Below are positions 1 through 9,047 of a stretch of DNA of 64,000 bases, one piece after another. The translations under genes and the position numbers were made by a program. The DNA lies in contig CAVYZU010000007.1 of NCBI GenBank assembly GCA_963772965.1, positions 256,145 to 320,144 on the forward strand, given 5' to 3'. A model generated the notes under the pieces. That model did not search any database. It saw only the letters and a list, made by a program, of their open reading frames with translations, and was not told the DNA's origin. This DNA is from AP-15 sp963772965. GTDB lineage: Bacteria; Pseudomonadota; Alphaproteobacteria; ATCC43930; CGMCC-115725. Position 1 is the first letter of the stretch, and every line of letters starts with the position of its first letter.

Positions 1-1
1 G

Positions 2-475
2 GTCTTGCCGGCAGTGCGCGAAGCAATCGCCGACTACCTCACCGCCTGTCCGTCTGCGCCAGGAGCGGACTATCCGCTTTTTGTCGGCGCCCGCGGCGGC
101 CCGCTTCATCCGCGCCTTGTCCAGCGGCAGATGGAGGCGTTGCGCGGATATCTCGGCCTGCCGGCAACCGCGACGCCGCACGCGCTGCGCCACAGCTTTG
201 CAACGCATTTGCTTGGCGCCGGCGGCGATCTGCGAGCGATCCAGGAATTGCTGGGACACGCCAGCCTGTCGACGACCCAGCGCTACACTTCGGTCGATAC
301 CGAACGCCTGCTGGCGATTTATGACGATGCGCATCCGCGCTCCCGGATTACAGACGTGGCCCTCGCGGCCAATGCGGTAAGCGACGGCGCCGCCTCATCG
401 TCTCCCCCGGGAAAGCGGGGTCCCAGGGTCAGTGCCGAACACCCGGAGACTGACTTCCCGCTTCCGCGGGGATGA
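2..475 (+). CDS. xerC: Tyrosine recombinase XerC, C-terminal part (5' end outside window)
   Basis: Site-specific recombinase that resolves chromosome dimers at dif together with XerD. Only the catalytic half lies in the window; the frame is open from base 2. Visible active-site residues, counting from the first in-window start-like codon at 5, are H59-x-x-R62 in PHALRHSFATHLL, H85 in LLGHASL and the nucleophile Y94 in TTQRYTS. The LSTTQRYT signature favours XerC over XerD. Family homology ends near residue 114. The last about 35 codons run through a palindromic repeat and do not look like XerC sequence, so the C-terminus is probably repeat-extended. A housekeeping role rather than phage integration is inferred because no phage genes are nearby. 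Confidence 0.88.
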   Translation, partial: VLPAVREAIADYLTACPSAPGADYPLFVGARGGPLHPRLVQRQMEALRGYLGLPATATPHALRHSFATHLLGAGGDLRAIQELLGHASLSTTQRYTSVDTERLLAIYDDAHPRSRITDVALAANAVSDGAASSSPPGKRGPRVSAEHPETDFPLPRG

Positions 476-477
476 CG
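394..477. repeat. REP-like palindromic element overlapping the xerC 3' end
   Basis: Two small GC-rich hairpins face each other. One has arms CCCCG and CGGGG at 405-420; the other has arms CCCGC and GCGGG at 457-470. The whole ends in GGGGATGACG. The layout resembles the dispersed bacterial repeats that begin or end with GTCATCCCCGC-type sequence. It lies inside the xerC reading frame and supplies that gene's tail and stop codon. I saw no second copy in this window. Confidence 0.5.
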
Positions 478-510
478 ACCGCGGCGGCATCAGTACGCAA
501 GGGGGGAAAA

Positions 511-1272
511 TTGGACCTCGGCCTACACGGGAAGAAGGCAATTGTCACCGGCGGCTCGCGCGGCATTGGCCGAGCGATTTGCGAGCTGTTGGCCGATGAG
601 GGTTGCGATGTGGCGCTCTGCGCGCGCGGCGAGACCGGCGTCGAAGAGGCGATAACGGCGCTCGCTGGCAAGGGGGTGAAGGCGCATGGCGGGATCGTCG
701 ACGTTTCCGACACCCAGGCGCTGCGCCGGTGGGCCGCCGACGCTGCAGGGCATCTCGGCGGGCTCGACATTTTTGTCGCCAATGTCAGCGCCCTGGCGCA
801 AGCGATGGACGAGGAATCCTGGCGCCGCAGCGTCGATATCGACATTCTCGGCACGATCGCCGGGGTCGAAGCCGCGATCCCGCTGCTCGAAATATCCTCC
901 GCGGGGTCGATCGTCGTGATCGGCACGACCGGCGCCATCGAGATTGCCGGAGCACCACGCCCCTACGCCTCAGTCAAGGCGGCGCTAGTCCCTTACGTTA
1001 AGGCATTGGCGCGCAACCTCGCCGCCAAGGGCGTGCGGGCGAACATGGTGTCGCCGGGCAACGTCTATTTCAAAGGTGGGGTTTGGAACGCGGTCGAGCA
1101 GAACAGCCCTGACGTCTTCAAGACGATGGTGTCGCGCAATCCGATGGGGCGTATGGGCACGCCGCAGGAGGTAGCGAACGCCGTCGTTTTTCTTGCCAGT
1201 CCGCGCGCCAGCTTTATTACCGGCACGAACCTGATTATCGACGGCGGGCTGACCCAGCGCGTGCAGTTCTGA
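511..1272 (+). CDS. SDR family NAD(P)-dependent oxidoreductase
   Basis: Classical short-chain dehydrogenase/reductase of 253 residues. The Rossmann motif TGGSRGIG is at about 13-20, followed by NVSA where NNAG is usual, and the catalytic pair Y152-x-x-x-K156 (YASVK). The C-terminal ITGTNLIIDGG is typical. The canonical catalytic Ser position reads Thr (IGTTG). I chose the TTG start at 511 because AAGGGGGG lies just upstream at about 499-506. An upstream in-frame ATG at 472 falls inside the palindromic repeat and adds residues unlike the family. Substrate unknown; the 3-oxoacyl-reductase-like branch is a guess. Confidence 0.82.
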   Translation: MDLGLHGKKAIVTGGSRGIGRAICELLADEGCDVALCARGETGVEEAITALAGKGVKAHGGIVDVSDTQALRRWAADAAGHLGGLDIFVANVSALAQAMDEESWRRSVDIDILGTIAGVEAAIPLLEISSAGSIVVIGTTGAIEIAGAPRPYASVKAALVPYVKALARNLAAKGVRANMVSPGNVYFKGGVWNAVEQNSPDVFKTMVSRNPMGRMGTPQEVANAVVFLASPRASFITGTNLIIDGGLTQRVQF

Positions 1273-1306
1273 CGGGCGCCTCCGAGAGCGCCCGCCTGAA
1301 GGAAAT

Positions 1307-1933
1307 TTAGACCCGCTCGCGGGCGTAACGAGCGCGCTCGGCGGCGACTTGGTCGGGCGTATAGGCCGGCGCGTTCTCGTCAAAAGTGGTCCAGCCGCTC
1401 TGCCGATAAGCCGCACTCCTCTCGGCTGGGTCGACCCAACGATGGCGCTCCAAGATTTCCCGGGCGAGCGTCGCTTGGCCGTCCGGAACGCGGGCGGCGA
1501 CGAGCGTGCCGCCGCGGCGCACCCCCTCGGCGTAAAAATTAGCATCCCGCTCGGGCACGCCGGCACTGGTCAGCGAGCCCACGAGACCGCCGGCGGCACC
1601 GCCGACGACGGCGCCGCCCGCGGCGCCGACCGCGGTCGCCACCAGCCAGCCGGCCGCTACCACCGGGCCAACCCCGGGGATCGCCATCAGGCCGAGACCG
1701 GTCAGCAGTCCGCCGACGCCACCGACGACCGCTCCGATCCCGGCGCCTTTTCCGGCGTCCTCAGCGGCATTCGAAGTACGGTCCCGATTGTAGCGATCGT
1801 CCGCGTACTGATTGTCGGCGTTACTCGCGACGATGCTGATGTCGTCAGCAGAAACACCCGCTGCTTCCAAAGCGTTTGCCGCGGCAACCGCGTCGTCGTA
1901 GGTATCGTAAAGAGCAGTAACCGTTTGTGTCAT
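1307..1933 (-). CDS. General stress protein, YflT/GS17M-like domain with glycine-zipper membrane segment
   Basis: 208 residues. The N-terminus (VTALYDTYDDAVAAANALEAAGV) matches the heat-induced stress protein YflT-type fold, in which a beta strand is followed by a helix that pairs with a second strand around ISIVAS. Residues about 60-125 are a Gly/Ala-rich hydrophobic stretch with GxxxG spacing, suggesting a membrane-inserted glycine zipper. The C-terminal third (RRGGTLVAARV, then a charged tail) resembles the second half of DUF1269-like stress proteins. It is followed downstream by another small minus-strand envelope-type gene. Role inferred: stress-associated membrane protein; no catalytic residues are seen. 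Confidence 0.6.
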   Translation of the reverse strand: MTQTVTALYDTYDDAVAAANALEAAGVSADDISIVASNADNQYADDRYNRDRTSNAAEDAGKGAGIGAVVGGVGGLLTGLGLMAIPGVGPVVAAGWLVATAVGAAGGAVVGGAAGGLVGSLTSAGVPERDANFYAEGVRRGGTLVAARVPDGQATLAREILERHRWVDPAERSAAYRQSGWTTFDENAPAYTPDQVAAERARYARERV

Positions 1934-1981
1934 AGCGAAATCCTTGCATGAGTTGGCTCGCGTCGTGCCCGTAAAGGACGT

Positions 1982-2317
1982 TTACTTAGAAACGACGTTG
2001 CCTTGATAGTCGAGGGCGACATGGACAGTCGTGCCGTCCTTGGACGCGAGGCCTCGCCAAACGCCGTCCTGGTCTTTTGCGAGCCCGCTAACATGCGAAA
2101 AGCCGGCGTGCTCGATGCGCGATCTTGCCTGCGATCGCGTAAAACTGTTGGCGCCGGCGACTGGGGCGCCGGGATTGTTGGTGTTCGGGGTCGAGACCGC
2201 CGGCGTGCCGGCATCATGACTGGCTGGCGGAGCCATGGTTTGCGCCATTGCGGCGCCCGAAGCGCCGGCGCCGCTCAAAACCGCAGCGACGGCCATAGCC
2301 AAGATTTGTTGGTGCAT
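1982..2317 (-). CDS. Secreted small PepSY-like protein
   Basis: 111 residues with an N-terminal signal peptide (hydrophobic run after MHQQ, cleavage likely near AMAQ, residues 22-26). A Pro/Thr/Asn-rich linker follows, then a compact domain of about 55 residues beginning SFTRSQARSRIEHAGF and ending VALDYQGNVV. The helix-then-antiparallel-strand pattern, with a final xDxxGNV strand, resembles PepSY/YPEB-type domains of periplasmic proteins. No enzyme motif. It lies 48 bp upstream (in the minus sense) of the YflT-like gene and may share its transcript. Confidence 0.6.
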   Translation of the reverse strand: MHQQILAMAVAAVLSGAGASGAAMAQTMAPPASHDAGTPAVSTPNTNNPGAPVAGANSFTRSQARSRIEHAGFSHVSGLAKDQDGVWRGLASKDGTTVHVALDYQGNVVSK

Positions 2318-2439
2318 TATTGACTTCCATCAAATTGTCTCTCGCAGAGGTCAAACATGTGCGTTTCAATTTCGGTTCCGACGTGAGCTTTCGCCCGGCA
2401 CGATGAGAAAGGCCGAGCCTGAGTCTGGCGGCAGACGAA

Positions 2440-2475
2440 GGCAAAAAAAGGATGGGCGCCATCTCTGGCGCCCAT
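2440..2475 (-). terminator. Rho-independent terminator of the amidohydrolase gene
   Basis: A perfect 9-bp stem (ATGGGCGCC / GGCGCCCAT) with a 6-nt loop spans 2452-2475. Read on the minus strand it is followed by CC and a run of seven T (2443-2449). It lies 25 bp past the stop codon of the minus-strand gene ending at 2501. Confidence 0.85.
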
Positions 2476-2500
2476 TCGACGGGTCGAATGCTTGCTGGAT

Positions 2501-3641
2501 TTAGTTAGTCAGGCCATAGAACTTGGCGGCGTTTTCGCAGGTGATCTTGTGGACCACTTCGGGCGACAGCCCGGCGAATTGCTGCTCGATGTATTTCGAT
2601 GATTCCGGCCACACACCATCGGTATGCGGGTAATCAGAGCCCCACATCAGGGTCTCGACCCCCATCTCATCGACCAGCTTGGCGCCGATCGGGTCGAGCT
2701 GGAAGGTCGCCTTGCATTGGCGGCGCCAGTATTCGCTCGGCTTCAGTTTGATCAGATCGCGAAAGCGATCTTCGAATTCGAAATCCATGCGGTCGAGCGC
2801 GTAGGGGATCCAGCCGACACCGCTCTCGCCAAACGACACCCGCATGCGCGGATAGCGCTCGAGCACGCCGGCGCCGATCAGCGCCGCGATGATGTTGATC
2901 AGGCCCATCTGGAACGCCGAGACGCCGGTGAACATCGCCGCCCTCCGGACATGCGGCGAGACACCATCACGCGCCCGCGGCGAGGTCGTCGGGAAGGTGT
3001 GGAAATGCAATGGCAATTGCACCTCGTCGACCGCCTTCCACACCGGCTCCCAAACCGGGTGCCACATCGGCTCCATATCCCATGAGCAGGACAGTTCGAG
3101 CCCTTTGATGCCCATTTTGGCGACGCGATGGATTTCCTTAACCGCCTCGTCGATATCGCCATAAGGCAGGCAGGCGAGACCGATCTCGCGCTCGGGATAA
3201 TGGCTGCAGAAATCTTTGAGCCAGTCGTTGTAGATCCGCAGCATCTCATTCGACGCTTCGCGGTCGTTGAGGCGCGAGGACGCCCCCAGAATGCCGTAGA
3301 TCACCTCGGCGTCGACGCCATCGCGATCCATGTCCTTGATCCGCAGATGCGGATCGGTCGGGCGGCGGATATGCTTTTTTGCCGTCCTCGAAAAAGCCGT
3401 GCTCGGCCATCTTGTCGACGCGGTGATTTTGTCCGGGGACATAGGGTGCGCCGCCTGGCCCGACACCGTTTTTAAGGCCGAAATTGGCGCCGTTCTTAGC
3501 GACCCATTGCGGACCCTGCGGTCCGTCTTCGACATAGGGCATGCGGTCCTTGAGATCGCTTCGCGCCTCCGATACGAACAGGTCCGGCGGCATCCACGGC
3601 ATGTCGAGATGACAATCGGCCGATATTCTGCGGTATTGCAT
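2501..3641 (-). pseudogene. Amidohydrolase_2 family metal-dependent hydrolase (one frameshift)
   Basis: TIM-barrel amidohydrolase of the ACMSD/Amidohydrolase_2 type, about 379 residues when the frame is repaired. The ATG at 3641 has a GGGAAGGG ribosome-binding site. The N-terminal frame gives ISADCHLDMPW (metal-binding H region) up to EDGKKA. The rest lies in another frame, from KKHIRRPTDPHLRIKDMD to FYGLTN. Metal-site motifs in the second part are LHFHTF, FGESGVGW and GSDYPHTDG. The break coincides with a run of six T on the plus strand at 3375-3380, so a homopolymer miscall is possible. Substrate unknown; decarboxylation or C-C hydrolysis of an aromatic acid is typical of relatives. Confidence 0.75.
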
Positions 3642-3851
3642 GTCCCTTCCCCGCATTAGTTTGCCCATCGCCGTTGACTGTACTCCGTTGCGGCGCGGAT
3701 TGCCCGGCAATGCCGCCGGGGGCGCCTCGCAATTTTTGCAGATGCGGCATGAACCCAGCGCAACGCCGACGCGAGATAGCGGTTCGCTTGCTTCGCGGCG
3801 ATGGATTGCGGCATGATCCGGCGTGGAGTCCGAACCCTAGAGGAGCCGAAA

Positions 3852-4304
3852 ATGCCCAATTCAACCACCCTTGAAGCGCCGGCGGTGAGCCGCGGCGAGG
3901 CGGCGGTCCGCATCGGCGGACTGGACCATGTCGTCTTGCGGGTCGGCGATCTCGATCGCGCGATTTCATTTTATCAGAAGGTCCTGGGCTCCACGTCGAG
4001 CGCGAATTGCAACAGCCGCGGCTGGTGCAGCTGCGCGCCGGCGCGTCGCTGATCGATCTGGTCCCGGCATCGGCATCGCCGAGCGATGCGCAGGACAAGG
4101 CCGGGCGCAACATGGATCATTTCGCGGTGCGCGTCGATGGGCTTCGACGCCGCTACGCTGAAGGCGCACCTGCAGAAAAACGGCGTTGATCCCGGCGATG
4201 TCCACGAACGCTATGGCGCCGAGGGCTATGGCCCATCGATCTACATCACGGACCCCGACGGCAACACCGTCGAGCTGAAGGGCGAGGCGACACGCGGATT
4301 GTAG
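3852..4304 (+). pseudogene. VOC (glyoxalase/bleomycin-resistance) family protein, two frameshifts
   Basis: Vicinal-oxygen-chelate fold protein of about 150 residues split over three frames. The ATG at 3852 follows AGGAG at 3841-3845. Frame one gives GLDHVVLRVGDLDRAISFY; frame two gives RLVQLRAGASLIDLVPA and MDHFAVRVDG; frame three gives GFDAATLKAHL up to YITDPDGNTVELKG. A missing C near 3989 and an extra G near 4140 would repair it, both in short G/C runs. DHVVLRV and DPDGNTVEL are the standard VOC metal-site strands. It lies 10 bp upstream of the dehalogenase-like gene and is probably co-transcribed. Confidence 0.72.
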
Positions 4305-4314
4305 GCCGCCAAAG

Positions 4315-5206
4315 ATGGCCGAGTTTTTCCCGGGCTTCGAGCAGCGCCGGATCAAGACCTCGGGCGCCGAGATCAACCTGGTCACCGGCGGCAAAGGACC
4401 GCCGCTGCTGCTGTTGCACGGCTACCCGCAGACGCATTTGATGTGGCGCAAGGTGGCGCCGCGGTTGGCCGCCGAATTCACCCTCGTCATTCCCGATCTG
4501 CGCGGCTATGGCGACAGCTCGAAACCGCCGGCCGGCCCGGATAATGAAAATTACAGCAAGCGGGCATTGGCGCTCGACCAGGTCGAGACGATGGCGGCGC
4601 TCGGTTTCGAGCGGTTTGCGGTCGCCGGCCATGACCGCGGCGCTCGCGTAGCGCATCGGCTGGCGCGGGACCATGCCGAGCAGATCGAGCGCCTGGCATT
4701 GCTCGACATCGTGCCGACGCTTTATCGCTTCGAAACCATCGACCAAAAAGCCGCGACTTCGAGCTGGCATTGGTTTTTTCTGATCCAGCCGCGAGGATTT
4801 CCCGAACGGCTGATCGGCATCGGAGGCCGAGTTCTTTCTGCGCCACCAGCTGAGCGCGTTGCTGCGCGAGCCGGCCAAGCTCGAGCCGGAGGCCTTCGCC
4901 GAATATTTGCGCTGCTTCAAAAACCCGGAAACCATCCGCGCGACCTGCGATGAATATCGCGCCGGCGCCTCGATCGATCTCGAACACGACCGCGCCGATC
5001 GCGGCCGGCGGCTGACCATGCCGCTGTTGATGCTGTGGGGAACGCGCAGTTCGCAGGGCAGCGGCTACGACGTGCTCGCGGTGTGGCGCGACCATGCCGA
5101 ACACGTTCGCGGCCACGCAATCGACAGCGGCCACTTCATCCCCGAAGAAGCCCCCGACGAGGCTTACCGCTCGCTGCGCGACTTTTTCGCCGCCGCCGCG
5201 AACTGA
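4315..5206 (+). pseudogene. Alpha/beta hydrolase, fluoroacetate/haloacetate dehalogenase-like (one frameshift)
   Basis: Repaired length is about 296 residues. The first frame has the oxyanion strand LLLLHGYPQTHLMW, the nucleophile elbow AGHDRGARVAHRLA (Asp nucleophile as in haloacetate dehalogenases) and LLDIVPTLYRFE. The second frame starts near 4825 (EAEFFLRHQL) and carries LRCFKNPETIRATCDEYRAGA, acid-region strand MPLLMLWGTRSS and catalytic His in DSGHFIPEEAP. The RxR of the halide/carboxylate pocket is plausible in GHDRGARV. Whether the substrate is truly halogenated cannot be told; many relatives are generic epoxide or ester hydrolases. One inserted or two missing bases at about 4819-4826 break the frame. 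Confidence 0.74.
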
Positions 5207-5233
5207 ACTATTGGCGTTGTTTGCCGCATGGGC

Positions 5234-6016
5234 TTACGCAGTGGCGGCGCCGTCGACTGGCAACGCCGCGCCGGACACAAACGAGGCTTCATCTGAAATC
5301 AGGAATAGTGCTGCGTTGGCGATTTCCTCGGGCTTGCCGGGGCGGCGCGTCGGTATCTGCTGGCTCCGTCGGACGACCAACGCCTCCTTGTCCTCGTCGC
5401 CGGGTGCCTGCTGCTGGTCCGGTCGAGCGACAAAGACCCGCAGCATCGGCGTGTCGATCGGGCCGGGACACACCGCGTTGACCCGGATATTGTCGGGGGC
5501 CAGGCGTTTGGCGAGCGAGCGGACAAACCCGACAACGCCGAACTTAGCCATTGAATAGACCGGGCTGAACGCCGAGCCGACCAGCCCCGAAGTCGAAGCG
5601 GTGTAGAGCAAGGCGCCGCCGCCACGGGCGCGCAGTTCGGGGATTGCTGCTTCCGTCGTTACGAGGACCGTGCGCAGATTGAGCCCGATCGCGATGTCGA
5701 AATCGGCCATATCGATGCCTTCGATCGAGGCCGGGCCCGGATGGCCAACATGGTTCCACACGAAATCGAGCCCGCCGAACGCGGTTGCGGTGCGGCGCAC
5801 GATGGTGCGGGCGAACTCGTCGTCGAGTAGATCGCCGACCAGCGCCAATGCCCGGCCCCCGGCAGCGGTGATTTCGCGGACAACGGCGTCGACCCCGGCC
5901 GGATCGATGTCGACAACGCCGACCGCCGCTCCCTCGCGAGCAAACCGCAACGCGCCGGCGCGCCCCATCCCCGACGCCGCCGCACTGACAATGCCGAACT
6001 TGCCCTGAAGCCGCAT
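5234..6016 (-). CDS. SDR family oxidoreductase
   Basis: 260 residues from the ATG at 6016, which follows GGGAGGAG on the minus strand; an upstream in-frame start adds only a non-homologous tail. The cofactor motif is SAAASGMGRAGA, a variant of TGxxxGxG, and an acidic VVDIDPAG favours NAD. The catalytic Ser-Tyr-Lys are in YTASTSG and YSMAKFG. The usual NNAG motif is NHVG. The C-terminal FVSGAALPVDGGA-like segment closes the fold. It sits 41 bp downstream of the acyl-CoA synthetase gene, so a lipid-related or 3-hydroxyacyl substrate is possible but unproven. Confidence 0.85.
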   Translation of the reverse strand: MRLQGKFGIVSAAASGMGRAGALRFAREGAAVGVVDIDPAGVDAVVREITAAGGRALALVGDLLDDEFARTIVRRTATAFGGLDFVWNHVGHPGPASIEGIDMADFDIAIGLNLRTVLVTTEAAIPELRARGGGALLYTASTSGLVGSAFSPVYSMAKFGVVGFVRSLAKRLAPDNIRVNAVCPGPIDTPMLRVFVARPDQQQAPGDEDKEALVVRRSQQIPTRRPGKPEEIANAALFLISDEASFVSGAALPVDGAATA

Positions 6017-6057
6017 AATCTCCTCCCGTTTATGACAACGCGCCACGGCGGTTCGGC

Positions 6058-7857
6058 TCAGGCCGCGATCCCCTTACCGTCGTAGAGCGCATCGATGGCC
6101 GCGCCATAGACCTCGCGGACCGTGTGGCGCTTGACCTTCAGGGTCGGCGTCATCTGCCCGTTGGCGATCGTAAACGGCTCGCTCGCGATGATGAAGCGGC
6201 GAACCCGCTCGACCGGCGCCAGACCGCGATTGACGCGCGCCACCGCGGCGCCGATCCCCTTGGTAAACCGCGGATCCCTGGCGAGTAGAACCATATCCCG
6301 CGAGCTCTCGCTTTCGGCGACAAAGCCGGCGGCGAACTCGGCATCCGGCACCAGCACCGCGACAAGGTATGGCCGCCGGTCACCAAAGACAATCGCCTGG
6401 GCGATTTCAGGCTCCAAGGTCAGGTAGCCCTCGACCCGCGCCGGCGAGATCATCTCGCCGCCGGAATTCTTGATAAAGTCGCGCTTGCGGTCGGTGATGC
6501 AGATATAGCCGTCTTCGTCGACGCGGCCGACATCGCCGGTGTGCAGCCAGCCGTCGACCAGCGCCTGCGCCGTCGCCTGCGGGTCGTTCCAGTAGCCCTT
6601 CATGATATTGTCGCCGGCCACCAGGATCTCGCCATCCTCGGCGATGCGCACCTTGACCCCGTCGAGCGGCGGGCCGACCGTCTCGATCTTGATCCGCGTC
6701 GGCGTGTTACAGGCGATAACCGGCGCCGCCTCGGTCTCCCCATAGCCCTGCAGCAGGCGGACCCCGAGCGCCAGGAAAAAGCTGCCGATCTCCGGGTTCA
6801 GCGCCGCCCCGCCCGAGACCATGGCCTTGAGCCTGCCGCCAAAACGGCGACGGACATCGGCGCGCACGATGCGGTCGAGAATCGGATCGGAGACACGCTC
6901 GGAGAGGTTCAGCGCGATCTCCGCCGCCCGCTTGCGGCCGATCGCTATCGTCTTCTCGAACATGCCCCGCGCAACTCGGCTCTTACGCTCAACACCCAAC
7001 GTAATGCGCCGATGCATCGTCTCGTACAGCCGCGGCACCGCGGTCATGATCGTCGGCCGCGCTTCGAGCAGATTGGCGGCGAGCGTCTCCGCCCCTTCCG
7101 CAAAATAGATCTGCGCGCCGATCGAGACCGGGAACATCATCCCGGCGGTATGCTCGTAGGAATGCGACAGCGGCAGAAAGCTCAAAAACACCTCGTCGCC
7201 GAGACCCAGCATTTCGAGCAGCCGGAACGCGCCGCGGCAATTCGCAAGGATGTTGCGATGGGTTGTCATAACTCCTTTTGGGATACCGCCCGTCCCCGAA
7301 GTGAAGATCAAGCAGGCGACATCGTCGGGGGCGAGTTCGGCTACCTGCGCGGCAATATCATCGTCCGCTTCATCGCCTCTGCTCAGCACCTCGTCCCAAG
7401 TCAGCAGATCGACGGCGGTCGCCTGCCCGGTAGCCGGTTCCATCGCGATCACGCTGTGGACGGTCTCGGCCTGGTTCGCCGCCGCTAATACGCGGGCCGA
7501 CAATTGCGGTTTGGAGACGATCACGGCCGAGGCGCCGCTTGTCGCGAAAACGTGGCGGTGGTCCTCGACGGTGTTGGTGACGTAGGCCGGCACTGTGATC
7601 GCGCCGGCGCTCATGATCGCAAAATCGGCGATGACCCATTCGGGCCGGTTCTCGGCGACGAGCGCCACCCGATCCCCACGGCCGATGCCGAGCGATATCA
7701 GCCCGCGCGCCAGGCGCCGCGCATCGCGCGCCGCCGAGGCCCAGCTCATCGGCTGATGTCGGCCACCGCGCTTGGCCCACAAGAACGGCTTGTCGCCAAG
7801 CCGCTCGGCCTGTTCGAAGAACATCGCCGGCAGACTGCGGCAATTGTCGTAATCCAT
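6058..7857 (-). CDS. Long-chain fatty acid--CoA ligase (AMP-dependent synthetase)
   Basis: 599-residue ANL superfamily enzyme that activates fatty acids to acyl-CoA through an acyl-adenylate. The P-loop-like AMP motif is IFTSGTGGIPKGVMTTH. Further motifs are GYGETEAAPV, the hinge-proximal HTGDVGRVDEDGYICITDRKRD and a C-terminal lysine region (TPTLKVKRHTV). The FadD15-like long form, with an insert before GYGETE (residues about 285-340), matches bacterial long-chain rather than short-chain members. It is in line with the SDR downstream and the lipoyl-hydrolase gene upstream, all on the minus strand. Substrate chain length is inferred. Confidence 0.88.
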   Translation of the reverse strand: MDYDNCRSLPAMFFEQAERLGDKPFLWAKRGGRHQPMSWASAARDARRLARGLISLGIGRGDRVALVAENRPEWVIADFAIMSAGAITVPAYVTNTVEDHRHVFATSGASAVIVSKPQLSARVLAAANQAETVHSVIAMEPATGQATAVDLLTWDEVLSRGDEADDDIAAQVAELAPDDVACLIFTSGTGGIPKGVMTTHRNILANCRGAFRLLEMLGLGDEVFLSFLPLSHSYEHTAGMMFPVSIGAQIYFAEGAETLAANLLEARPTIMTAVPRLYETMHRRITLGVERKSRVARGMFEKTIAIGRKRAAEIALNLSERVSDPILDRIVRADVRRRFGGRLKAMVSGGAALNPEIGSFFLALGVRLLQGYGETEAAPVIACNTPTRIKIETVGPPLDGVKVRIAEDGEILVAGDNIMKGYWNDPQATAQALVDGWLHTGDVGRVDEDGYICITDRKRDFIKNSGGEMISPARVEGYLTLEPEIAQAIVFGDRRPYLVAVLVPDAEFAAGFVAESESSRDMVLLARDPRFTKGIGAAVARVNRGLAPVERVRRFIIASEPFTIANGQMTPTLKVKRHTVREVYGAAIDALYDGKGIAA

Positions 7858-7922
7858 GCTCTGCGCGATCCTCCCCGCCGCTCTTTGACTCTCAGCCTAG
7901 GCTGCGGGTCGACCTGCGAAGC

Positions 7923-9047
7923 TTACCGTTCGATGAATTGCCTTATCAAGCGGCTGACCTCGCCGGCTTTTTCCATATGCGGCAGATGGCCCGCCGCATC
8001 GAGAATGTGCACCGGGAGCTGCGCCGAGAGCGCTTCCGCATGCGCGACCGGGATAATGCGGTCGTCGCGGCCCCAGATCAGCTCTACCGGGATGGTGAGT
8101 TGGCGGAGCCGATCGGCAACGAAAATCTGTTGCCGGCCGTCGGCAAACCACGCCCGGGAGATCGCGGTCAACGCCGCCTCGACACCGTCGAGCCGCTTGT
8201 AGCGCAAGGTTTCTTCGACCATCGCACGGCTGACCGATCGCGGGTCGTGCACCAGCTGGCTCAGCATCTCAGCCGCTTCGCGCCGCCGGCTGGCGCCGAT
8301 AAAGCCGTTGATGAATGGACCGTTGATCTCGGGACCAAGCCCGGCCGAGGCGATCAGGGTTAGGCCCGCGGTCCGTTCGGGTCGCCGCAACGCGACGAGT
8401 GCGGCAACAGCACCTCCCATCGAATGACCGACGAGATGGGCGTGCTCGATGCCGAGCGCCGGCAATGCGGCATCGAGCGCATCGGCCAATGTCTCGGGGT
8501 CCCCGGCGCCGGCGTCTTTGACCGAACCGCCATGCCCCGGTAAATCGAGTGCAACCGCGCGCCGGGTTTCGGCCAAAGCCGGTTGGGTAAACATCCAGGT
8601 ATTCAAATCGCCGCCAAACCCGTGGATCAGCACGACTGGAATACCGGGCCCGCCGCCGATGTCGAAATAACGCAGGCGCCGGCCGGCGGCGTCGATGTGA
8701 CCCGGCGCAGCTGCTTCGGCCTGGGTCGTGTCCTCGAAAGCGGGGGAGGGGACCGCGAATTCAGCGATAAACCCGTCGATCGCCGCATCGGGCACGTCCT
8801 TTGGCGCGCTGACCGCCAGCAGAGCGCCGACCGGCAATGTCGCACCCGCCGCGGCGACGATGCGGCGCAGGGTGCCGGCCGCTTCGGCTTCGACGGTGTT
8901 GGTGATCTTTGTCGTTTCGATTTCGAGGATCTCTTCGCCCGGCGCGAAATCCTGCCCCTCGCGCTTGAGCCAGCCCACGACCTTTCCTTCGGTCATGGTC
9001 AGGCCCCATTTCGGCATCGTGATCGGGGTGATCGCGGAACTGCTCAT
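7923..9047 (-). CDS. Lipoyl-domain/alpha-beta-hydrolase fusion, AcoC-like
   Basis: 374 residues from the ATG at 9047. Residues about 1-80 are a biotinyl/lipoyl domain (TMPKWGLTMTEGKVVGW) with the modified lysine in EIETTKITN. An acidic linker leads to an alpha/beta hydrolase (residues about 120-370) with HGFGGDLNTW, nucleophile GHSMGG, acid strand IWGRDDRI and His in DAAGHLPHME. This is the architecture of AcoC-type proteins annotated as dihydrolipoyl acetyltransferase of acetoin dehydrogenase, although the second domain is a hydrolase, not an E2 catalytic domain. No acoA/acoB E1 genes lie in the window, so the partner complex is unknown. Confidence 0.82.
   Translation of the reverse strand: MSSSAITPITMPKWGLTMTEGKVVGWLKREGQDFAPGEEILEIETTKITNTVEAEAAGTLRRIVAAAGATLPVGALLAVSAPKDVPDAAIDGFIAEFAVPSPAFEDTTQAEAAAPGHIDAAGRRLRYFDIGGGPGIPVVLIHGFGGDLNTWMFTQPALAETRRAVALDLPGHGGSVKDAGAGDPETLADALDAALPALGIEHAHLVGHSMGGAVAALVALRRPERTAGLTLIASAGLGPEINGPFINGFIGASRRREAAEMLSQLVHDPRSVSRAMVEETLRYKRLDGVEAALTAISRAWFADGRQQIFVADRLRQLTIPVELIWGRDDRIIPVAHAEALSAQLPVHILDAAGHLPHMEKAGEVSRLIRQFIER

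Noticed and set aside
2..475. Phage or integron integrase
   Set aside because: The LSTTQRYT signature and isolated housekeeping context fit XerC; no attachment site or phage genes are seen.
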